In this document: positions 22,977 through 31,885 of the stretch, piece by piece
Numbering within the stretch: position 1 is the first letter of the stretch
Layout of the letters: the number at the start of each line of letters is the position of its first letter
Assembly (NCBI GenBank): GCA_964572225.1
Contig: CAZNFR010000018.1
Location: 1 to 52,979, forward strand
Length of the DNA stretch: 52,979 bases
DNA from: CAZNFR01 sp964572225
GTDB taxonomy: Bacteria > Bacteroidota > Bacteroidia > Bacteroidales > GCA-2748055
Reading direction: 5' to 3'
Made by a program: the position numbers and the translations under genes
The notes under the pieces: model-generated
Seen by the model: the letters and a program-made list of their open reading frames with translations, nothing else
Database searches by the model: none
What the model was told of the DNA's origin: nothing

Positions 22977-24611
22977 TTACTTTGCGATTTCATAAATTAT
23001 GGCCCCAGACATGCCGGTGGGCACGGTCACATTGAGCATAAAAGCAAGGGTAGGCATAATATCGGTAACAGAGACCCTGTCTGCAACCTCCCCAGGCTCA
23101 ACGGACCAACCATAAAACATAAGAGGCACATGACTTTCATAATGAAACGAGGAGGATATTTTGCGGTCGACATCTTTTTCGATCCATCCCGGATTTAAAT
23201 GAAGAAGAACATCTCCGGACCGCTTTTGATTAAATGCCCTTTGCATCTTCATCAGAGTTCCGCTGGTATAGTCATTTTTAAGAAGACTTTCTGAGGTAAC
23301 TACATTTACCACCCCTTCAAACTGTACCATAAACCGTGAGACCCGGTCCTGAATTTCCTCATAGGATATTCCGGATTCATCCATCAGCAGCTGATTTAGG
23401 TAAATTTGTTTCGCATAATAGAATTTGACCCAGTCTCCGGTTCCATAGATCACATTCAGGTAGGTTTTTAGAAGGGAAACAGCCAGATTATAATTAAAAT
23501 AACCCGAAGGGATTTTTTGTGCCTTCAGCCAGGTTGGCTCATGTGAAATGGCATTATCGGCCGTTAAATATACCAACGTATTCTCCAGGCCCACCGTTTC
23601 ATCCAGGTAGTTAAGCAAATGCTCGATATCCCGGTCAAGCCTCAGATAAATATCTTCCATTTCACGAGAGAGTGAGGAAAATCTTTCTCCCGCATAACCG
23701 CTGGCCGAAAAATTTAAAAAAAGCCAGTCGGTCGCACCATCTTTCCCCAACTCTTCCTGCAAAATCGCAGAAACAGCAAAATCCATGGTATAACTATTGG
23801 AGAAGGGGGTATATCTTAATAATCCATAATCCACGCGGTCCCTGGAGCGGGTACTAATTTCAGACAGAGAATAGGGGAAGGTCTTCTGCTCTCCCAGGCC
23901 GGTTTCATAATCATTATTATCCGGTAAACTTCGGATATATGTGGAATCGGGAAAGAGGGTCGTCCAGGTTTTTCCGAGATATATATCGGCCAGGCCCTTT
24001 CGGTTAAATTCCTCTACCCAGACCGGAAGACTATCCATATAATAATTACTGGTAATCATATTTCCGGTTGAAGGGTCATACCAATAGCTGGCATCAGAAG
24101 AATGTCCTCCCATAAGCACCGAAGCTCTGGGATCAGGGCTTATGGAAATGACTTTTGATTCGAAAAGGGTACTTATTCTGAATTCATCCGAAAGGGTGTT
24201 CAACAGCAACCTGGAAGGTGAAAACTGCCCTTCCCCATAATTACCTCCCAATGTTCTGGCCTTATCATCCGAAACCGAAAATAGAATTTCATCCTTTAAG
24301 CGGTCATACCAAAAATCAGAGACTATCCCATGCGCCGATGGATAGGCACCGGTAGAAATGGCCGCAAATCCGCTGGAGGGCTCAGAAAGCATATAATCAT
24401 GATGTGCATTTCTGCAATTCATCCCTTCCTCCATCAGGCGTTTAAACCCACCCTCTCCAAACTGTCCGGAATACCGTTGGAGGTAATCATAACGCATTCC
24501 TGAAACCACAATACCTACAATCAGTTTAGGCTGATCCTCTTCGGAGGTTTTCTTTGCGTAGGAACCCGTAATAAAAAGAAATGTAAAAAGAAACAAAAGG
24601 AATACTCTCAT
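22977..24611 (-). CDS. PafA-like alkaline phosphatase-superfamily protein, active site degenerate
   Basis: An exported 544-residue protein (signal peptide ending TGSYAKK) with the overall layout of PafA-type alkaline phosphatases: GMRYDYLQRYSGQFGEGGFK, the TGAYPSAHGI block, and a C-terminal THxPL-like segment. The residues needed for metal binding are mostly replaced. The first Asp (VVDQMR in relatives) is Ser37, the D-x3-H pair (DYVGH) reads GYAGE (Gly305, Glu309), and the DH pair is Asp352-Asn353. The TGPGHA nucleophile block reads SSGFAA. Only the last His (His494 in YESHVPL) remains. It is therefore unlikely to hydrolyse phosphate esters with two zinc ions; binding or scaffolding is more likely. 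crcB ends two bases before its start. The comparison is from memory of the PafA family. Confidence 0.82.
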   Translation of the reverse strand: MRVFLLFLFTFLFITGSYAKKTSEEDQPKLIVGIVVSGMRYDYLQRYSGQFGEGGFKRLMEEGMNCRNAHHDYMLSEPSSGFAAISTGAYPSAHGIVSDFWYDRLKDEILFSVSDDKARTLGGNYGEGQFSPSRLLLNTLSDEFRISTLFESKVISISPDPRASVLMGGHSSDASYWYDPSTGNMITSNYYMDSLPVWVEEFNRKGLADIYLGKTWTTLFPDSTYIRSLPDNNDYETGLGEQKTFPYSLSEISTRSRDRVDYGLLRYTPFSNSYTMDFAVSAILQEELGKDGATDWLFLNFSASGYAGERFSSLSREMEDIYLRLDRDIEHLLNYLDETVGLENTLVYLTADNAISHEPTWLKAQKIPSGYFNYNLAVSLLKTYLNVIYGTGDWVKFYYAKQIYLNQLLMDESGISYEEIQDRVSRFMVQFEGVVNVVTSESLLKNDYTSGTLMKMQRAFNQKRSGDVLLHLNPGWIEKDVDRKISSSFHYESHVPLMFYGWSVEPGEVADRVSVTDIMPTLAFMLNVTVPTGMSGAIIYEIAK

Positions 24612-24613
24612 TA

Positions 24614-24979
24614 TTAGATACTTTTAGCCAGAATGAACAAAACACCCACACCCAGGCCAATACTCACGAACAGGTTTAAAATTGCAAAGGTGTAATGACC
24701 GGTCCTGATCAATTCGAAGATCTCATAGCTGAAGGTGGAAAATGTGCTGAATCCCCCGCAGAATCCAATGATCAGCATTGCTTTTAAACCTGTGGGCATC
24801 ACCATGCGCTGTGTACTAAAGAACAGGATCAGTCCCAGGATTATTGTGCTGACTATGTTTGAAACCAGGGTGGCTATCGGATTAATATGCTGAAAATCTG
24901 AGGAGATGATTTTTGAAAGGGTGAATCTTATTACGCTTCCGATCCCTCCGCCGATAAATACTGCAATGAAGGTGTTCAT
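24614..24979 (-). CDS. crcB: Fluoride efflux channel FluC/CrcB
   Basis: A 121-residue inner-membrane fluoride channel that lowers cytoplasmic fluoride. Four membrane helices are visible. Signatures are FIGGGIGSVIRFTLSK at the N-terminus, the conserved Asn in TLVSNIVSTIILG, and GFCGGFSTFSTFSYE (about residues 74-88), which holds the Phe residues lining the pore and the central sodium site. Fluc proteins work as antiparallel dimers; one gene suffices for a homodimer. It is the first gene of a minus-strand group; the phosphatase-like gene starts two bases after it. I looked for a fluoride riboswitch in the 160 bases upstream and saw none. Confidence 0.94.
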   Translation of the reverse strand: MNTFIAVFIGGGIGSVIRFTLSKIISSDFQHINPIATLVSNIVSTIILGLILFFSTQRMVMPTGLKAMLIIGFCGGFSTFSTFSYEIFELIRTGHYTFAILNLFVSIGLGVGVLFILAKSI

Positions 24980-25001
24980 TTACTCAATTTGAAAAATCTC
25001 C

Positions 25002-25009
25002 CAAAAATA
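25002..25009 (-). promoter_or_regulatory. -7 promoter box of crcB
   Basis: Minus-strand TATTTTTG (TAnnTTTG), 22 bases before the crcB start. Confidence 0.45.
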
Positions 25010-25119
25010 ATTAAAATATCGGTCACTTCCCTTTTTATAATGGCTTTCCTTCGTCGGATCAATCCATATACCGGCATTTCACATCAGAAAAGACCCAAAC
25101 CTTTCTGCGAAAAAAATTG

Positions 25120-25127
25120 TACTTTTG
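25120..25127 (+). promoter_or_regulatory. -7 promoter box of ychF
   Basis: TACTTTTG (TAnnTTTG), 16 bases before the ATG at 25144. Its position rules against the in-frame TTG/ATG further upstream at 25117 as the start. Confidence 0.5.
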
Positions 25128-25143
25128 GCGAAAATTCAAAGAA

Positions 25144-26241
25144 ATGAGCTTAACCTGCGGAATCATAGGTATTACCAATACCGGCAAAACCACCCTGTTT
25201 AATTGCCTTTCCAATACCAAGGCCGAATCCAGCAACTTCGCGTTCAGTTCCAATAAATCCAATCTTGGGGTGATAAGTGTACCTGACCCAAGACTTGACA
25301 AGCTTACCGAACTGGTCAAACCCCAGAAAAAAGTTCCGGTAACTGTGGAAATCGTCGATATTCCGGGATTGACCAAAGGATCAAGTAAAGGCGAAGGAGT
25401 CGGAAACCAGTTTCTCTCCGATATAAGAAACACAGATGCCCTCATCCATGTATTACGCTGCTTCGACGATGATAACCTCCCCCATATTGAAGGGTCGGTT
25501 GATCCTGTAAGGGATAAGGAGACCGTAGACCTTGAACTTCAGGTCAAGGACCTGGAGTCGGTCGAAAAAAAGATTCTTCGGATGGAAAAACTTGCCAAAA
25601 CAGGAGATAAGGATGCAAAAAAAGCCATTGAGATCCTTAATATTTACAAAGATCATCTTGAGAATTTTCAATCGGCACGAACCCTGGATATTCCTGATAA
25701 CGAAAAAACCTATGTAGAGGACCTTTTTCTGCTTACCAATAAACCCGTAATTTATGTAGCCAATGTAGATGAATCCTCGGCTTTACACGGGAATGCATAT
25801 GTGGAATCGCTCAAAGAAGCCATCCTTAAGGAAGGCTCTGAGGTTCTTGTCGTGGCTGCAGGCCTTGAATCCGAAATTGCTGAGTTGGAAGACCCGGATG
25901 ACAGATTGAGTTTTCTTAAGGATGCCGGATTGATCGAACCCGGGGTTAACCGTCTGGTGCGCGCCGCCTATGATATGTTGGATCTCAGATCATTTTTTAC
26001 CGCCGGTCCGAAAGAAGTCCGCGCCTGGACCATAAGGAAGGGAATGACTGCTCCCCAGGCGGCCGGAGTTATCCATTCGGATCTGGAAAGGGGGTTTATT
26101 CGTGCCGAGGTTATGAAATATGAGGATTTCGTCAGACTAGGATCAGAGCAGGCCTGCAAGGAAGCCGGGAAATTATCACTGGAGGGAAAATCCTATCTAG
26201 TAGGGGATGGAGATATTCTTCACATCCGCTTCAATGTCTGA
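25144..26241 (+). CDS. ychF: Redox-regulated P-loop ATPase YchF (Obg family)
   Basis: A translation-associated P-loop NTPase, 365 residues, that in this family prefers ATP. The start MSLTCGIIGITNTGKTT places the Walker A loop at residues 8-16. Other motifs are VDIPGLTKGSSKGEG (the G3 region, about 68-82) and the altered G4 motif VANVDE, the NxxE form that explains ATP use. The helical coiled-coil region spans about residues 130-190, and the C-terminal TGS-like domain (about 280-365) contains TIRKGMTAPQAAGVIHSD and YLVGDGDILHIRF. YchF binds the ribosome and affects oxidative-stress responses in other bacteria. The gene is single, divergent from crcB. Confidence 0.96.
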   Translation: MSLTCGIIGITNTGKTTLFNCLSNTKAESSNFAFSSNKSNLGVISVPDPRLDKLTELVKPQKKVPVTVEIVDIPGLTKGSSKGEGVGNQFLSDIRNTDALIHVLRCFDDDNLPHIEGSVDPVRDKETVDLELQVKDLESVEKKILRMEKLAKTGDKDAKKAIEILNIYKDHLENFQSARTLDIPDNEKTYVEDLFLLTNKPVIYVANVDESSALHGNAYVESLKEAILKEGSEVLVVAAGLESEIAELEDPDDRLSFLKDAGLIEPGVNRLVRAAYDMLDLRSFFTAGPKEVRAWTIRKGMTAPQAAGVIHSDLERGFIRAEVMKYEDFVRLGSEQACKEAGKLSLEGKSYLVGDGDILHIRFNV

Positions 26242-26259
26242 GACCTCCCTTCCTTTTTG

Positions 26260-26267
26260 TATCTTTG
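26260..26267 (+). promoter_or_regulatory. -7 promoter box of the M14 peptidase gene
   Basis: TATCTTTG (TAnnTTTG) lies six bases before the ATG at 26274. The transcript would be almost leaderless. The box overlaps the alternative TTG start at 26265 and argues against it. Confidence 0.5.
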
Positions 26268-26273
26268 GGATCT

Positions 26274-27977
26274 ATGAAGAAGGGCCATTTCAAATTTCAA
26301 ATAGTTCTTTTGCTCCTCCTGGGGCTTTCTTTCAAACACGGTAGCTTGCAGGCACAGGACTTAAAGAAAAAAGCTCTGGAAAGCCTTCAATCCAGACCCG
26401 AGTTTTTTGTAACCCTTCCGCTCCATAAACTAAAAGGAAAAGATCCGTCGGAATTGCCAGGTTTCGGTGGTATAAGCGGTGATTCCGTAAATCTTTACCT
26501 CCGACTCACCGACACCTCCTTTATTCGAAAGAATTCGCATATCCTGAACCTCTCCACTCCCCCTTCTATGAGAGTACCCTTGAAAAATGCCTCCAGCTTT
26601 GAGGAGGTGCTGGCGGGTGAGGCCTACCCTTCCTACCCACTCTTTCTGGAAATTTTGGAGTATTTTCAAAATACCTACAAAGGTCTGTGCAGAATTGATA
26701 CAATCGGAGCTACCCCGGGCGATCATCTGGTTCTCGGAGCAAGGTTGAGTAATTCCGGATCTCCGGATACTTACCCGGTATTAATGTATACCTCAACCAT
26801 TCACGGAGACGAAACCGCGGGCTTTATGATGATGCTGCTACTGATCAATGAGATCCTGGAAAATCAAAATTCCCTCCCCTATTCCCAATTATTGGGCAAT
26901 TCCACCCTGATCATTGTTCCGCTGGAAAATCCCGATGGCTGCTATTATGGCTCGGATCAAAGCATTTATGGGGCTATCCGGTATAATTTAAACGGAGTTG
27001 ATCTGAACCGGAATTATCCGGATCCCGAGGACGGACCCAATCCGGACGGGAACCAGACCCAACCGGAAGTTACCCATATGATGAACTACCTGAATACCTG
27101 GAAACCTAATCTATCAGCAAATTTTCATGGCGGTACCGAGGTGGTGAATTATCCTTTTGATACCTGGGAGGAACTTCATGCCGATGATGAGTGGTTCCGG
27201 TTTATATCCAGGGAATATGCCGACACAGCTCAGAATAAACTGGCCGGCTATATGCGGGGCTTCGACAATGGCATAACAAACGGATACCAATGGTATACCA
27301 TATCAGGCGGAAGACAGGATTATGTAACCTATTTCCTTCAGGGAAGAGAAACCACCATTGAATTGTCGGATCAGAAAACCGTAAGCATTGACCGGTTGAA
27401 ACAATTATGGAATGCCAACAAAACTTCAATGATCAATTACCTTCTGCAGGGATTATATGGCATTCATGGCTACGTTAGCGATTCCCTGACCGGGACTGCT
27501 CTGGAAGCAGAGATCTCTCTTCCGGGTTATGACAAACTCGGGTCACAAGTTTACTCAAGACCAGAATCCGGAGTATTTTTCAGGTATCTCAAACAGGGAA
27601 ATTATAATTTTAGGATAAATGCCTCCGGGTACAGACCCTTATTCACCGAAAACGTATTAGTAACCGATTATGCCAAAAAAAACCTTGAAATAAAGCTTCT
27701 GCCTTCGGATTATTCTCCGGATGAATTTACCTATTCCCTATCCCCCGTCCCCTTTGAAAGCGAATTGAAAATTGAGATTGAGTCCCCGGAAGAAACAGAT
27801 CTGCTTATATCCTTCTTCAATTTGCAGGGCATGAGGATTTACCATGGCTTTCGGACTCTGGTTCCGGGATATAACCTTCTGACCCTTCAGCCTCCAATCC
27901 GGCAGGGCAGTTACATTCTAAAACTGGAATATCAGGGTAGAGCTTATCTCGAGATGATCGTAAAGACAGGGAATTAA
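26274..27977 (+). CDS. Zinc carboxypeptidase (M14) exported by the type IX secretion system
   Basis: An exported 567-residue metallocarboxypeptidase. A basic N-terminus and signal peptide (cleavage after GSLQAQ) lead to an M14 domain (about residues 110-390). Zinc ligands are in STIHGDETAG (HxxE, near residue 177) and SANFHGGTE (near 284), and the catalytic Glu lies in TTIELSDQK (near 361); NPDG and LNGVDLNRNYPD supply the substrate carboxylate site. A CarboxypepD_reg-like beta domain (about 395-470) and a T9SS type A sorting tail follow. The tail begins at the SLSPVPFESELKIEI block (about residue 485) and closes with QGSYILKLEY. The cargo would therefore be secreted or surface-anchored. Confidence 0.93.
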   Translation: MKKGHFKFQIVLLLLLGLSFKHGSLQAQDLKKKALESLQSRPEFFVTLPLHKLKGKDPSELPGFGGISGDSVNLYLRLTDTSFIRKNSHILNLSTPPSMRVPLKNASSFEEVLAGEAYPSYPLFLEILEYFQNTYKGLCRIDTIGATPGDHLVLGARLSNSGSPDTYPVLMYTSTIHGDETAGFMMMLLLINEILENQNSLPYSQLLGNSTLIIVPLENPDGCYYGSDQSIYGAIRYNLNGVDLNRNYPDPEDGPNPDGNQTQPEVTHMMNYLNTWKPNLSANFHGGTEVVNYPFDTWEELHADDEWFRFISREYADTAQNKLAGYMRGFDNGITNGYQWYTISGGRQDYVTYFLQGRETTIELSDQKTVSIDRLKQLWNANKTSMINYLLQGLYGIHGYVSDSLTGTALEAEISLPGYDKLGSQVYSRPESGVFFRYLKQGNYNFRINASGYRPLFTENVLVTDYAKKNLEIKLLPSDYSPDEFTYSLSPVPFESELKIEIESPEETDLLISFFNLQGMRIYHGFRTLVPGYNLLTLQPPIRQGSYILKLEYQGRAYLEMIVKTGN

Positions 27978-28100
27978 AGTACAATCACTGGTTCCGCAAC
28001 AATCAAAAAACAATGTAAGGTTAACAGAATAATTATATGTTCTTTAACAAGAATAGTGTATTTTTAGCCTTTCAATTTTAAATCTGAAAATTATCCGTTC

Positions 28101-30152
28101 ATGAACAAGGAAATCGTAAACAAGACTGCTGACAATATTCGTAATCTTTCTGCCGCCATGGTGGAAAAAGCCGGTTCCGGGCATCCAGGAGGGGCGATGG
28201 GTGGGGCCGATTTTATCAATATCCTCTATTCGGAATACATGAATTTCGATCCGGATGATATGTCATGGTCATTCCGTGACCGCTTTTTTCTGGATCCCGG
28301 CCATATGTCGCCCATGCTTTATTCCGTTCTTTCCCTGGTGGGCACCTTTAACATGGAAGATTTAAAAAATTTCAGGCAGTGGGGAAGTCCCACACCCGGG
28401 CACCCGGAGCTGGATCTAAAAAGAGGGGTTGAAAACACCTCAGGTCCTCTGGGACAGGGCCACACCATGGCCGTTGGCGCCGCCATCGCTGAGCGATTTC
28501 TTGTAGCAAGGTTTGGTGAGTGGATGGCACATAAAACCTACTCATTTATTTCGGACGGAGGAATTCAGGAAGAGATTTCCCAGGGTGCAGGAAGGCTTGC
28601 TGGGTATCTTGGACTGGGAAATCTTATTATGTTCTATGATTCCAATGATATTCAGCTCTCATCCAAAACAGATGCGGTCAGTATCGAAGATACAGCAGCA
28701 AAATATGAGTCCTGGGGTTGGCATGTCATCACCATCGATGGCAATAATCAGGATCAGATCCGAAAAGCCCTGGAAGAATCCATAAATGAAGACAGCCGTC
28801 CCAGCCTCATCCTGGGGAAAACCATTATGGGTAAGGGAGCCCTTACCGCCGAAGGAAAAAGCTTTGAAAGACAAACCTCCACTCACGGAATGCCACTTTC
28901 CGATGCCGGAGGATCCTTTGAGAAAACCATTGCCAACCTGGGCGGTGATCCGGAAAATCCCTTTGTCGTTTTCGAAGAGGTTAAAGAGTATTACAACCAG
29001 GTACTGGAAAAAAAACGTGCTGTAATAGCACAAAAAAGGGAAGAGGAAAAAAAATGGAGACAAAATAACCCGGAGCTCGCTTTAAAATTGGACTCCTTCC
29101 TTAGCGGCAAAGTACCTGAAATTGATTTTGCCTCTATTGAGCAAAAAAATGATGTGGCCACCCGTGCTGCATCCGGTACGGTTCTGGCGCATTTCGCGAA
29201 GAATATTGATAACATGATTGTTGCTTCAGCCGATCTCTCCAATTCCGATAAAACCGATGGCTTCCTGAAAAACTCAAAGCAACTTGTGAGAGATGATTTC
29301 ACCGGCGGCTTTCTACAAATCGGGGTATCTGAACTGACCATGGCAGCCGTAGCCAATGGAATTGCCGTGCATGGAGGGGTGATCCCGGTTTGCGGAACTT
29401 TTTTTGTATTTTCGGACTACATGAAGCCTGCGGTAAGACTTGCAGCCCTCATGGAACTGCCCGTCAAATATGTCTGGACCCATGATGCATTCAGGGTAGG
29501 AGAAGACGGTCCCACCCACCAGCCTGTAGAGCAGGAAGCTCAAATACGTTTGCTTGAGCATCTCAGAAACCACAACGGACAAAGATCCATGCTTGTCCTG
29601 CGTCCTGCAGACGGCCCTGAAACCAGCGTAGCCTGGAAAATGGCCCTTGAAAACACCGAAACCCCTACTGCCTTGCTTCTTTCCAGACAGGGAATCAAAA
29701 ATCTGCCCTCAAAATCGTCCAGGTACGAAGAGGCCCTCAATGCCCAAAAAGGTGCCTATATTGTGGAAAGGGCCGGGGATATTCCCGATCTGATTCTGGT
29801 TGGAAATGGTTCTGAGGTATCCACCTTGGTAGAAGGAGCTGCCCTGCTCAGAGAAAAGAAAAACCTGAGTATACAGATCGTATCTGCCATTTCGGAAGGA
29901 CTGTTCCGGGATCAGGATCCCGGCTACCAGAAAGAGGTGCTTCCTCCCGGCATCCCTGCCATCGGACTGACTGCCGGACTTCCGGTTACCCTTGCGGGTT
30001 TGGTAGGTTCGGGCGGGATGGTAATCGGGATGAACAGTTTCGGATTTTCTGCACCTTACAAAGTCCTGGATGAGAAGCTGGGATATACTGCCGAAAATGT
30101 TTATGAACAAGCTATTTCCTACCTCCAGGATATGAACGGGAAAGAAGAATAG
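28101..30152 (+). CDS. tkt: Transketolase
   Basis: Transfers two-carbon ketol units in the pentose phosphate pathway with thiamine diphosphate. The single 683-residue chain holds both halves: the TPP-binding N-terminal half (SGHPGGAMGG near residue 25, GPLGQGHTMAVGAA near 115) and the pyrimidine-binding half (EDGPTHQPVEQEAQIRLLE near 470). Two blocks differ from the E. coli form: GDG reads SDG in ISDGGIQEEISQGA, and GVREF reads GVSELTM, with the catalytic Glu kept. These differences are shared by the Bacteroidota transketolase as I remember it, so they are lineage features, not damage. The gene is preceded by a 123-base spacer and followed by a possible hairpin terminator. Confidence 0.96.
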   Translation: MNKEIVNKTADNIRNLSAAMVEKAGSGHPGGAMGGADFINILYSEYMNFDPDDMSWSFRDRFFLDPGHMSPMLYSVLSLVGTFNMEDLKNFRQWGSPTPGHPELDLKRGVENTSGPLGQGHTMAVGAAIAERFLVARFGEWMAHKTYSFISDGGIQEEISQGAGRLAGYLGLGNLIMFYDSNDIQLSSKTDAVSIEDTAAKYESWGWHVITIDGNNQDQIRKALEESINEDSRPSLILGKTIMGKGALTAEGKSFERQTSTHGMPLSDAGGSFEKTIANLGGDPENPFVVFEEVKEYYNQVLEKKRAVIAQKREEEKKWRQNNPELALKLDSFLSGKVPEIDFASIEQKNDVATRAASGTVLAHFAKNIDNMIVASADLSNSDKTDGFLKNSKQLVRDDFTGGFLQIGVSELTMAAVANGIAVHGGVIPVCGTFFVFSDYMKPAVRLAALMELPVKYVWTHDAFRVGEDGPTHQPVEQEAQIRLLEHLRNHNGQRSMLVLRPADGPETSVAWKMALENTETPTALLLSRQGIKNLPSKSSRYEEALNAQKGAYIVERAGDIPDLILVGNGSEVSTLVEGAALLREKKNLSIQIVSAISEGLFRDQDPGYQKEVLPPGIPAIGLTAGLPVTLAGLVGSGGMVIGMNSFGFSAPYKVLDEKLGYTAENVYEQAISYLQDMNGKEE

Positions 30153-30215
30153 CAGCTTAAAAGCAATCCGGATTCAGAATGGGATGCGGATTTATGCCTG
30201 TTCTTATTGCATACG

Positions 30216-30263
30216 GGTCCGGTTCTGCTTTTCAGTGATTTGAAGGAGAGAACCGGGCCTTTC
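30216..30263 (+). terminator. Possible hairpin terminator after transketolase
   Basis: GGTCCGGTTCT (30216-30226) pairs with AGAACCGGGCC (30249-30259) with one G-T wobble, but the loop is 22 bases and only three T residues follow. It is a plausible but weak terminator 64 bases after the tkt stop. Confidence 0.4.
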
Positions 30264-30415
30264 TATATCCGGTACAAGAGACCCCGCCTTTACTATCAGG
30301 TTTTAAATCCAGTTGAAATCCCTTTCAAACCCTTATCCGTTTTTTACGTAAAAGAGTTTTTGAAAGTGCTTCACTGTAACCAAAATAAAACTCTTCACGG
30401 AACGTTAATCTCTAT

Positions 30416-31816
30416 ATGACTGGCCATCAGCAATTCATAAGGTTTCTTCTGGTCGTATTATTACTACCTGTTCCAACCCTTTCATCGAACGCACAGGGAC
30501 AGTCTGGTATTCATCCAAAGCAGTTAACCCGTATCCTTTTTGTTTTCGATGCTTCCCAAAGCATGTCGGGAACCTGGGAAAGTGATGAAAAGATCAATAT
30601 TGCCCGTCAGATCCTCGTCGACCTGGTTGACAGTCTTGAGAAGGTGGAGAATATCGAAATGGCTTTAAGGGTATATGGTCATCAGAGCCCCGTCCCACCC
30701 CAGGATTGCAGTGATACACGACTTGAAGTGCCCTTTGCTCCCAATAATGCCTCCCGGATCCGGACAAAACTTCGGGATATCAGCCCCAGAGGCACTACAC
30801 CCATCGCTTCATCTCTGGCAATGACGGTAAGTGACTTTCCAAATACGGAGAACTGCCGTAACATCATTATTCTTATTACCGACGGAATTGAGGCTTGTGA
30901 CGGAGATCCATGCCTGGTTTCTCTGGATCTTCAAAGAAAAGGGATAATTCTGAAACCTTTTGTTATAGGTATTGGGCTGGACCCGGGATTCAGGGAAACT
31001 TTTGAATGTGTAGGCTATTATTACAACGCCGTTAATGAAAACAAATTCAAGGAAACCCTGGGTTTCGTTATTAATCAGGTATTAAATTCAACTTCTGCCC
31101 AGGTCAATCTATTGAATGAAGACGGGCTGCCCCGGGAAACAGATGTTAACATGACATTTTTTGATCATTATACAGGAAAGGTGATCAATAATCTCTTTCA
31201 CACGATGAATCATCTCGGAAACCCCGATACCATCAACCTGGATCATTTAGTTACCTATCGTCTCAGGATAAACACACTCCCTCCGGTAGAATTAGACAGC
31301 ATTGTGATCACTCCCGGTGAGCACACTACCATAACCATCCCCGCCCCTCAGGGTTTTTTGCGTGTAAAGACCAAAAATGGAAACGGATACCAGGGGCTGC
31401 CGTTCAGCGTAAGGCAGGAAGGTTCATCCCAAACTATCCACAATCAAAGAGTAGGTGAAATCGAAAAGTACCTTAAGGGAAAATATGAAATCGAACTGCC
31501 CACCATTCCAAGACTCATAATTGATGATATTGAAATCCTGCAAAGCCATACAACCATTATTGATATCCCGGAACCCGGAGAAGTTACCTTTACTTCAAAG
31601 CTATCCGGATTCGGAAGTGTCTACCAGCTTGAAGGGACAAATCAACAAACCTGGCTATTGAATCTGAATCCCGCATTATTAAAAGAAAAATACTATTTTC
31701 TGCCCGGGGATTACATGGTAGTTTTCCGGCCTGCCAATTCAAGAAGCACCTTAAACACCAATACCATGCGTTTCAGGGTTCGCTCAGGGGTAACAACCTT
31801 CATTGACCTGTATTAA
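30416..31816 (+). CDS. Exported von Willebrand factor A domain protein
   Basis: A 466-residue exported protein. The signal peptide runs to about residue 27 (cleavage near SNAQGQ). The VWA domain (about 38-210) has an intact metal-ion-dependent adhesion site: DASQSMSG (near residues 43-50), a Thr in SPRGTTPIAS and an Asp in ITDGIEACDGDPC. Two Cys-containing loops (PQDCSDTR and NTENCRN) suggest disulfides, fitting a periplasmic or surface site. The C-terminal half (about 220-466) consists of beta-rich repeats with no recognised family. The ECF sigma gene follows after 69 bases, but a shared transcript is not proven. It may sense or bind an extracytoplasmic ligand. Confidence 0.82.
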   Translation: MTGHQQFIRFLLVVLLLPVPTLSSNAQGQSGIHPKQLTRILFVFDASQSMSGTWESDEKINIARQILVDLVDSLEKVENIEMALRVYGHQSPVPPQDCSDTRLEVPFAPNNASRIRTKLRDISPRGTTPIASSLAMTVSDFPNTENCRNIIILITDGIEACDGDPCLVSLDLQRKGIILKPFVIGIGLDPGFRETFECVGYYYNAVNENKFKETLGFVINQVLNSTSAQVNLLNEDGLPRETDVNMTFFDHYTGKVINNLFHTMNHLGNPDTINLDHLVTYRLRINTLPPVELDSIVITPGEHTTITIPAPQGFLRVKTKNGNGYQGLPFSVRQEGSSQTIHNQRVGEIEKYLKGKYEIELPTIPRLIIDDIEILQSHTTIIDIPEPGEVTFTSKLSGFGSVYQLEGTNQQTWLLNLNPALLKEKYYFLPGDYMVVFRPANSRSTLNTNTMRFRVRSGVTTFIDLY

Positions 31817-31885
31817 TTTTAAACCCTGGTTAAACCTTTTTCGTAAACCTTCATCAAACAGGCAAATCTTCCAGTCAGAAAAGGA

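Noticed and set aside
24980..25143. Fluoride riboswitch before crcB or ychF
   Set aside because: The conserved stem and the pseudoknot sequence of the crcB riboswitch were not found on either strand.
28101..30152. Transketolase with SDG instead of GDG and SEL instead of REF in its catalytic blocks
   Set aside because: The same changes occur in the Bacteroides-type transketolase as I remember it, and the catalytic Glu and the other motifs are intact; this is a lineage form, not a broken enzyme.
30207..30419. 70-residue TTG-started frame between transketolase and the VWA gene
   Set aside because: It overlaps the probable terminator hairpin, uses a rare start and its product has no recognisable family.
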